NCBI GenBank assembly: GCA_023053545.1
Contig: JAKZAN010000002.1
Span: 9,792,790-9,856,789, forward strand
From: Lepidurus packardi
Taxonomy: Eukaryota; Arthropoda; Branchiopoda; Notostraca; Triopsidae
Length of the DNA: 64,000 nt
Direction of reading: 5' to 3'
Shown here one piece after another: positions 56,120 to 64,000 of this stretch (positions are counted from its first letter, which is position 1; each line of letters starts with the position of its first letter). The translations under genes were made by a program, and so were the position numbers. Below the pieces are notes generated by a model that searched no databases, was not told the origin of the DNA, and saw only the letters and a program-made list of their open reading frames with translations.

Positions 56120-59100
56120 GTAAGTAAGTAAGCTGCCCAACAGGTAAAAGGCCCAAGCATAAAAAGGTGGGCGGTAGTAAAATGTGCACTAAGAAGATGA
56201 GACGGGAATGAAACCAAGTGCAGAGAGTGGAACAACTGGAAAAGAAAGAGAAACAACGACAAGCTGCAAAGTTGGGAAGAAAAAGGGAAAAGAAACACGC
56301 GGACAACACAGAGGAACTTCTTTGCCGCTGCTGGGATTTTTTGCCGCTGCTGGGATTTTTTGCCCACTTGGGACCATAAGAAGAAAGGTAAAAAAAAAGA
56401 AGCTTTAAAAAGACATCCCCAATCTTAGCCAACTTTCGAAGGTTTAGACGCGGCTTTAGTTACACGCAATAGTATATTTGCTATACATATAAACAACAAG
56501 TTGTTTACATTTGATATAAACAACACTTTTCATATATTTCTCCTTTTACAGTTTTTTAATCATGGGTAATTATTATTCCCTTGGAAAGCCCCTGATGGAC
56601 AAGGAGGAGACTTCGCAAGACTCTTAACCATCATACACAACACCTATCTAAGCAAAAACCGTTGCCTCTGTTGCTTGCCTATCGTCTATATACCTGCCCG
56701 TTCCAACACTGTAAAAGGGCATCTTCCCCTACCGCTGTATTAAGATTTAAAAAATGATACCGCCAGCTCAGCTTGTTCTGTCTCTCTATTTTTCTCTAGA
56801 CTTATATGTATTCACAGTCAACAAAAATATTCGTAGCCTTTTCCCAACGAAAGCCAATGATTCAGTTGCTTTCGAATTGTCTGCATTACGATATTTCGAG
56901 AACCGTGGCGCTGCATGAAAGGAACACACGGCAGATATTTAATGATTGGAAATTTTCGGTCTTCTCCTTTTAAGAACTTATATGGAGAATAGAACAACCA
57001 GAATCCTAACCGGAGCCAAGGTAAGAAGCAGACCAAGATGCACCTGTTTCATTACTAGAAAACTCGGTTGCCGGTTTGCGCTCCATCCCTGTGTCCCAGA
57101 TCAGGCTTTGGGTTAAGGTTAAAGAATAACGAGTGTCACTGACTTACTTTGGACAACTACCCCATAAAATGTACAGATTTTTCTTAAAATAAAAAAAAAA
57201 CTCTTCGAAAACCTATGGAGCTATTGAGCATGACTACTTATAAATGAACCTGTATGTCTGTTGGGCTTGCAAGACAAAACGACTATACCTTTAAAAAGAA
57301 AAAAAAATAGAGAGTAAAAAAAAAAACACACAATGCAGCTTTTAGCTACACCCAATCCTGTTCCCACGATTCACTCCTATCGATGAAGCTTGAAGGCCTA
57401 TTTTCTTTTCGGACTTTCCTGTTTCAGTAGGCGTTACAGTGGACTGACTACGTGCAATAACTTTGAGGGAAAAAAACCTTCGACAAGTTCACGGTTCTTC
57501 TTCCTAAGAGGGTTTACGTGTACCGGAGTAATTAAGCGAGTAGCTCGGCTTACTCTGAGCACGTGCTCAGGTACTTCGTTAAAACTTATGTCACCCTTAA
57601 CTGCTCTACCAAAATGAAACAAAAAGTTGAAAACAAAGATAAACACTAACAAATTTATGGTTGCTTATATCAAATTCCCCATCTACTAGTCACTAAAAAC
57701 TGACAGTTTGCTCTCGCCATTACTGATACATAGCTGCAGAGCGGGCTTAGAAAGCACCAAAGCTTAACATCTCCAACCCGTCATCGTTCCATTACATCTC
57801 ACGTACCTGCACAGAACGGGGGACTGTTTACTTGTCTTTTCTCAATAAAACGCTAATTCCCTTATCGTTCACCCTTAAATCCCTAACGGCTCTTGCAAAT
57901 TCCACATCGTAAAGAATTTCACGATTACTGCACTAGAAACCTGCCCCATCACCTGTTCCGTTGCTCTACAGTACATGCAGGTTTCAAAATAATCAGAAGC
58001 AAAGCTAGCAGACTCCGCAAGGGAAGGCACAGAATGAGAGCGCATTTTGAATTGCCAAGATATGCAGACTTGCAACTAAATTTTCATAGTACTTGGGCTA
58101 CCTCTCGCTCCTTTATGTTTAGTATTCTAATACTACAGGTAGTGAGTTCAATTTATATACCGACGACCCGAGCCGATAAATGCGGTTTTAACTCCATTCC
58201 ATCAGTCACTCCGTCAGTCCCTATATTCTACTGCAACCAAACTCGGTTCTCCGACAATCTTTTTTCCGTCCTTTTCTTTGCTTTATAGCCTGCTTTGTGG
58301 GCCTGCGTGCATGCCAATGTGAACTACAGGGAATAATAGTCAAAACAGGTTCCCGTATTCCGTGGAAAGCCTCCTAGCCACGGACAGGTAACAGAAGGGA
58401 ACCTGCTTGTATCTCATATCTAACCTAAACTTGCCTTCCATTGCCTGCTAGCCGAAGGAGTAATTTGATTCGAATGTGGATGTTGTCTGTGATGGCTGAT
58501 GGTGTGTTCCTTTTATTTTTCTCTCCTCGCTCTTGTCTATCTCTGTCTCTCTCTCAGCTCTCGGTGATTTTAACCTCTCTTGCCACCAAAGTCGTCACAT
58601 TCACAACTCTCCCTATGCTCTGCCACTTCTCACGTCTGAGCGACCTGGGGTATCTCCTATTCACAGCCTATCATTTGTCTCTCTCTTCAAACGTACTCTT
58701 AAGACTTCCTTTTACGTTTTTACTGTATCTATTTTACATACAACCTTCCTTTTTGTTGGTAATTTGTAGTTGTGAAAAGGAAAACCAAAGAATCTAAGCT
58801 TGAATGCCAAAAACAAAAGAAGAAGAAATAAAAACTTTGGGGTCTTGCTTTTGGGAACCACAAAAAAAGGAAAACTTGTGCTCCGTGCAACATCAACAGC
58901 ACTATGATTTGCCCAGACCTATGATTATCTTTCCTGATGACGTTCTTTTTGCGACTTCTGTTACGGGAATCTCTGGCACACCGTTCCGCGTCTCAGAAGA
59001 AATAAAAAAAATATTAAAAATGCACGCTTGGACCCCATACATTACGAAGATGTTTTCAACCGTCTGTCCAGTACCGTATTCGCTGGAGTGCATTTTATTC

Positions 59101-59566
59101 GAGCACAAAAAGAAAACGTCCTGGAAAGTTGAAGACCGGCATTGCATTTAAATTGAAATGGCAAAGTGATGAGTGGCACGACCAAAAGCAAAAGTCAACC
59201 CAACCAGCTCCAAAATGGTACACGAACAGTTTAATCTCTTGCCAGACATTTTGCTAGAGCCTCCAAATAGAGCAGTGTCATAACTGTGCATAATGAAAGA
59301 ACCGGGTAGGGGTCATGGCAAAAAGTTGCGCTGTTGTGCTATGGTGTAGTGGGATGACTGAAGCGAGTTAATGGGCTTCTCAATGAGTCTGAACAAACGA
59401 ACCAGAAGCCTATCCTTGGCTATCTTGATATGCTACCCACATCACCCAGTGCGGCACACAAGAGCAACGCCTTACGCGTACAACGCGGGAGGAAAAAAAG
59501 CGGGCATAATTACAGGGCACCAGCAGTCTTAACAACAGCACATATGCATAAACAAGACAGGTTGCG

Positions 59567-59842
59567 TTACACAGACTTGTTGTAAGAGCCTCCGGACCTT
59601 CTCTTGGACTTCTTTTCTCTGCCCTGCATCTGAGTTATCCTCACCTGCAGGCAACGAGCCGTTCTTTCCGCTTCCATTTTACCCAAATCTTTCACCTGCA
59701 GTTCCAACAAATTCGTTTCTTCGGCAACGCGTGCAGACATAGATTTAGTTCTGCTTTCAACCATTGAACGCCATCTCGTGACAACCCCTATACCTATGTT
59801 AAGTCGCTCGATCACCCATTCCATCAGTCCCAAAAATAAAGC
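59567..59842 (-). CDS. Candidate terminal exon, helical/coiled-coil protein of unknown identity
   Basis: After an AG acceptor at 59843 a 92-codon frame runs to a stop. It begins with a hydrophobic helix (ALFLGLMEWVIERLNIGIGV) and continues into an acidic/basic amphipathic helix (ARVAEETNLLELQVKDLGKM, EAERTARCLQ) with a lysine/arginine-rich end. Composition and helix periodicity look protein-like. A consensus donor (CAG|GTGAGG) inside it at about 59643 would make it an internal exon instead. It is phase 0, so it does not fit between the phase-1 myosin exons. No partner exon was found. Confidence 0.3.
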   Translation of the reverse strand, partial: ALFLGLMEWVIERLNIGIGVVTRWRSMVESRTKSMSARVAEETNLLELQVKDLGKMEAERTARCLQVRITQMQGREKKSKRRSGGSYNKSV

Positions 59843-60360
59843 CTAAAGCTACGACAACAGTACGATAACAACGTATCTTCGAATGTAAAGGTTTTGTGAC
59901 CAACTTTCTCGGTCTCAAGAGGATGTGTGGGGGCTAAGGAACATAGGAGAGTCGGGGTTCACAGACTTGCCCATGCCCCCGCAAGGTAGGCATTCTTAAT
60001 CTACTAGAAAAAGGGTTCGAGAAGAGAACAAAACATTCACAAAACGGGGACTGAGTTTTGGACTGATCTAAGATACGAACTGCACTGCTCTGTTTAAACC
60101 ATCGTTATCTTTTTTGAACCGCGCTGGGAGGTTTGAGAATTTCACCCTTCGATATTCTGGCCTTTTACCTGAATCTTCTCTTGGGACTGAGAAAGTTGGT
60201 CCAAAACATTTGAAGACACTCAACTGTGTAAACCTATAGACAGTGGCTTACGACGTTTCCCGTCTGATCGGAACTTGGAAGTTCGTTCCGACTGCCAATA
60301 GCGTGAACGCTAAAAAAAACGTTTTTCTAAAAATAATTAATAACGAAATGAAACCAAGCA

Positions 60361-60499
60361 TACTATAGTGGTAAAAAAACGACCCAATGGATACCCTAGA
60401 GATCGCTTATCCAATTATTTTTTCCTAAAATCCTAGGAAAAATAATTGGATAAGCGATCTCAGGGTATAAATTGGGTCGTTTTTTTTTACACTATAGTA
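60361..60499. mobile_element. 139-bp palindromic MITE (long hairpin)
   Basis: The two halves are reverse complements over about 65 bp with a few mismatches. The ends are TACTATAGTGGTAAAAAAAC and its inverse GTTTTTTTTTACACTATAGTA (20 and 21 nt, here described only by their cores CTATAGTG). Inner blocks are GACCCAAT, GATCGCTTATCCAATTATTT and the centre TCCTAAAATCCTAGGA. Terminal TA suggests a Tc1/mariner-type MITE. Confidence 0.8.
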
Positions 60500-61045
60500 C
60501 GTGCTGTTGATATCCGACTTGATGCAACTTCCGCGCGGTAGCATATTTTGGACCGAACACTACGTATTACTTTAAGCGGGAAATTTCACATTATCTCGGA
60601 CTGTCATCTTTGAATTAATGGACGTACATTATCAAAGACAATCACAATTCCACTGGTATAGAAGAGCCCTAGCGTGACACAAGCGTGACACTGTTTATTG
60701 CTATTCAAGAAAGTAGATAGCGTGACACCTTTAATTGTTTTCCACAGAACTCTGCAGTCCATAAGAAGAATTAGTCTCATCTTGCTAAAAAAAGTAGCAA
60801 AACCTGACCGTGGAAGATTGCAATTTTGCCCAATGACGTATTTTCCCATGACTTCTTTTGTTGAATAAAAACTTCTCTTTTAAAGCTAGGAGATGATAAG
60901 CTGGAACACTTTCGAAGATATCCTAAAGAGTGTCAACGTATTGTGCGAAAGATATGCTTAACATGTTTACTTGCAGTTTTACGAGCTTTTATTTAATAGA
61001 ATGCTCAGTATTGGAACGAAGGGGAAATTGAATATTTCACTTTAC

Positions 61046-62072
61046 CTTTGGTCTCGAAAAGTCGTTGCCGGCGTGGAAATGGTCTCGCACGAGGCAAAGT
61101 TCCGTAGAGTGACAATTTACGATGGCGTTGGTAAAGAGCGAGAACTTGCTGGTGTGTCGGGCTGAAAGAGTCATGTGGTAAGGAAATTGGTTCGTGGCTA
61201 TCGGGTCCCATAATACCATCATGGAACATTGCTGCGGTCTGTAGCTCTGACACCATCCGTAAATCGCGACGACCCATAACCCGACCGGTTTGATCAAAAG
61301 CGTTAGTTCCGGTTGTGTGTGGGCTTCGAACCGTGACGCGTTTAGCACTTGTGCTTTCCGCTCGTGTTCGCTTCATGTTCAGGCTCATGTTCCATTCAGC
61401 AAAGCCACCTTCAGAATCAGAGGATGAGTCCGTGTCAAGCGAATAGACAGACAGTTTGTTGTCCCTTTCTCGCAAAAAATGGAAATCCCGAGAGCGAGGG
61501 GAATGGCAGTGCAAACCTGAACCCGAGCTCTCACTCGGAAGTCGTTGGCGAGACATAACTCGACTGCTCTGCCCCGCTGGACTTGGATGTTCCCAATATT
61601 CCGATAGAGTTAATGGCACTGACCGACGCCGCTCGGCTAGATCGGTCTGATTTTGACATTGACTTGGTTGCTGTCGACGGACCAAATCAGGTGGCGGGAC
61701 TTGCTTTGTTGGACGTGGCTGAACTTGGAAGTGGGTTGAAGGGGTTGTTAGTGCACAAGGGGGCGGTTCCCCGGCATGCAATTGTGGTTTGTCTCTGACC
61801 AGACGGAAAGCGTTCCACACTCGGCTGCGTTTACTGCTTTTGCTCACCTTTTCCTCTTGTTTCTTGGCGGTAATAGCTTTATCACTGACTGACTCGCACC
61901 GAGTCTTGCTGTTAGCCTCCAAGCACCCGAGCGACGCGTTCGACGTCGACGGTTCACCCTGAGCGACATCACCTGCTGCTCCACCACCACGCGGCGGTTG
62001 CTCCGAGGCGGAACTAGAGCGAGTTTTCTGAAAAGTTCGATGTAGCACTGAGGAAACGAGAAAGGTCTTCAT
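61046..62072 (-). CDS. Probable N-terminal exon of the unconventional myosin
   Basis: One open frame from an ATG at 62072 to a donor at 61046 (ACCAAAG|GTAAAG), 342 codons plus one base (phase 1). The next minus-strand exon with the matching phase is the first myosin exon at 51212, which needs exactly one base to complete its first codon (G plus AT, giving Asp). The protein is basic, Ser/Arg/Pro/Gln-rich and largely disordered (SSKRSRVWNAFRLVRDKP; ALYQRHRKLSLYGTLPRARP at the C-terminal side; DTDSSSDSEGG in the middle). Long N-terminal extensions before the motor occur in several unconventional myosins. If the join is wrong, this is a separate gene with an unseen second exon. Confidence 0.6.
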
Positions 62073-64000
62073 TGTTTTGAACGGTAAAGCTTTGTCTTAG
62101 CCGTCTTCACCTTCTCTACTCTAAAAATACGGTGCCACAACCTACACAACAGAGGTGCAATTAGCATAAATCTGTTCTACACACTAAAAACTTTTTCACA
62201 ACTGATTACAAATTAGTCAGCTTTCACTCGGCTCGAGCTGAAGCCACCCAAAACACACGTACGGTAAGGCTTGTCAGCAGGTTCCGGGTTAAGATTTAAT
62301 GGGCCTTCCCGCAATCAATCTCATGATAGATGACGACTTTCCAAAAGGTGGCTAATTATAACCCGCAGGACAGGAAAGTCGATCAAATACCAAGAGACGT
62401 TTTTCTGACACTCAGCCAGGTACTAGAATGCCATGATGGATGTCTTCAGGGGTACAGGTTTTAACACATCCACAACACATCTTGCTAGGTCCCCCCCTCC
62501 TACCGACTAAAAAACTTGCCTGTAAATCTCTAATTTGTGTCTTGGATGATACAATGTTACGGATGTCACGGTATGAAAGAGCAAAAAAGGCTAGACGGAT
62601 AATCTAACGACTCTAACATTCCTGTTGACGAACGTTCGTTACCTAGAAACTTCACCGGAGGACTTGTACAGGAATACGAGATACAACTCCCACATGTTGT
62701 ACGGAGCACTTACAAGCCTGTACTAAACACGAGCAGAAGTACAAACGTTACCTAAGCTATAAGCCGTAAGGGTAAGACAGCTCGGAGCAGAGCTGGGAGG
62801 CTTTTGACTTTTGGTGACCACAAAAGCTGCATACCCAAAACCCGGCTACCAGCTATTCCACCAAAACAAACAAGCATAAGACACTCAATTTATTCTCTAC
62901 GACGCATGATCACGAGCGCCAGGTTGGGGGTGGACAGAAACTGCCAAGGGATAATGATGAATTTCCTCAAAAAATCTCCTCTACACTCCCATAGCCAAGG
63001 GTACTTGGGTTTTTATGGCTCTTTCCTGGCCACTGTCCGTATGGTTTCAAGTAATCTAAACAGTCTAAAGGCAAGGTCGATCAACCGCAAGGAAGTTGAA
63101 GACTTACACAACGACCCAAACTCGTATGATAGTCAGGTGTCACTGCGGTGTCCACAAGTCCTCCTCGGGAGGTTTGAAAGAAAACCTATGCATCCAATAC
63201 CCAATGACAAAACGAGCCGTTCAAGTTTAGAAAAGTCTTAACTTTAAAATTCGCAAAAATATCTTCTTGCGTTTACCTTTCCAGGAATAATTTCCATAAG
63301 GGGCTGATATGTTGTTAAACTGTCCACACAGGTAAATCTTTTCAGTATCTATACCTACTGTCTATTGATAACTTTAAAATACTTAAAAAAACGCAGTCCA
63401 GTCACGACTTTAAGCAAGTCATTCACGCAAAAGACATTTCAACTAGACTCAATGAAGTCTTCGGTGTGAATATGGTTTCTAATTGTAGACTCGCGGATAG
63501 GGCTCGGTAATTCGCTTTTAAGAAGGGCCCCGGGCCTCGCGTCTTCCTAGGTGCTCTATAGGGCAAAGTTTTTTCATAGGCCACATATGTGTCGACAGCT
63601 AGCAATCAACGTCTGACCTTTGACCTTCCCTTACCATAAGCTTCTGGCCACAAGCATCGCACATCAATCTCACACTGCCTGGCATTCCGGATTACTTCAT
63701 GCTTACCGCAATTGTACCATTGATGAGCAGCAGCAATTAAAGTTTTCTCACAGTCTGAAAAACTTGCAGGAGTACACTAATCACTGTTTAGAACTGACTG
63801 AGAAAAGGATAGCCAATTAGTCATATCTACCACCACTTTCCCACCATAAAAGTCTATCCTGCACTGCCAAGGCACAACAAACACAGTCTGGCGCGAGAAC
63901 ACCGAAAACTTCCGCCGCGGACCCGAAGCCTAAAAGAAGACGATGAAAAGGCTGTCGATAAAACACGAAATGCGACACGTGAATGGTAAAACGCGAAATT
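62073..64000. other. Right end, no recognisable gene
   Basis: It must include the promoter of the 62072 start. A + strand frame at 62804-63241 (145 codons) has no motif I recognise and no splice or promoter support. Nothing else is supported. Confidence 0.4.

Larger units (their letters stand above)
51213..61045 (-). other. Probable 9.8-kb intron of the myosin gene
   Basis: It runs from a GT donor after 61046 to an AG acceptor before 51212. It is far longer than the 55-125 nt introns of the same gene. It contains a polypurine tract (52228-52273), a (CTTT)n run (52637-52660), MITE copy C, a palindromic MITE (60361-60499), candidate + strand exons at 55.4-56.1 kb and a candidate minus-strand exon at 59.6-59.8 kb. 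The remainder shows nothing I can name. Confidence 0.5.

Noticed and set aside
55929-56432. 167-codon minus-strand open frame
   Set aside because: It is the shadow of a GC-rich stretch that is open in several frames. The + strand reading has phase-matched splice sites, and the minus frame has a run-like Ser/Pro/Leu composition.
62804-63241. 145-codon + strand frame
   Set aside because: It has no recognisable domain, promoter or splice sites. Its length alone is not exceptional for this much non-coding DNA.
1-64000. CRISPR arrays, rRNA, or retrovirus/LTR-type elements
   Set aside because: No regularly spaced direct repeats, no rRNA-like stretches, and no reverse transcriptase, gag or paired LTRs were seen.

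Overview
The window reads as arthropod nuclear DNA, most likely from a branchiopod crustacean (Daphnia-like). The reasons are compact genes with canonical GT-AG introns mostly 59-125 nt long, moderate GC, mostly single-copy DNA with scattered DNA transposons, and the gene set. In particular there is an intact eEF2 kinase, a gene that to my knowledge Drosophila lacks. I saw no rRNA, no CRISPR array, no retrovirus-like or LTR element, and no tRNA I could support. Every multi-exon model below was joined by eye from splice sites and reading-frame phase, and in each case the exon phases close exactly.

Layout, left to right. 1-3.4 kb: no gene recognised. 3.46-6.46 kb: two convergent genes for secreted proteins, a small propeptide-like protein (+) and a C1q-domain protein (-). 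7.9-13.3 kb: an 11-exon eEF2K gene (-) with old transposons in two large introns. 15.3-16.4 kb: a six-exon GTSF1/Asterix-type CHHC zinc-finger gene (-) of the piRNA pathway. 16.4-24.2 kb: gene-poor. 24.2-24.8 kb: intronless ARL4 GTPase (-). 27.9-28.8 kb: ATF4-type bZIP factor (-) preceded by an overlapping upstream ORF. 30.5-32.4 kb: an unidentified multi-exon gene (-). 33.6-35 kb: a CpG-rich, promoter-like stretch. 36.0-37.8 kb: a five-finger C2H2 protein (+). 40.0-41.5 kb: mitochondrial transcription elongation factor TEFM (-). 42.2-43.5 kb: a Harbinger element nested in a foldback MITE. 43.8-45.3 kb: a divergent alpha-tubulin (+). 46.4-62.1 kb: a very long unconventional myosin (-) with an SH3-like C-terminus and probably a far-upstream N-terminal exon at 61.0-62.1 kb. 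Its 9.8-kb intron holds another MITE, a 139-bp hairpin element, and two candidate small genes or exons.

The genes do not form an operon-like unit. Several themes recur. Translational stress control is represented by eEF2K and by ATF4 with its overlapping uORF. Silencing of transposons is represented by GTSF1, in a window that itself carries fossils of pogo/Tigger, Harbinger, foldback MITEs and a short palindromic MITE. The cytoskeleton is represented by alpha-tubulin and the unconventional myosin. The parts least explained by known families are the 30.5-32.4 kb gene, the class and N-terminus of the myosin, and the exons nested in its giant intron.
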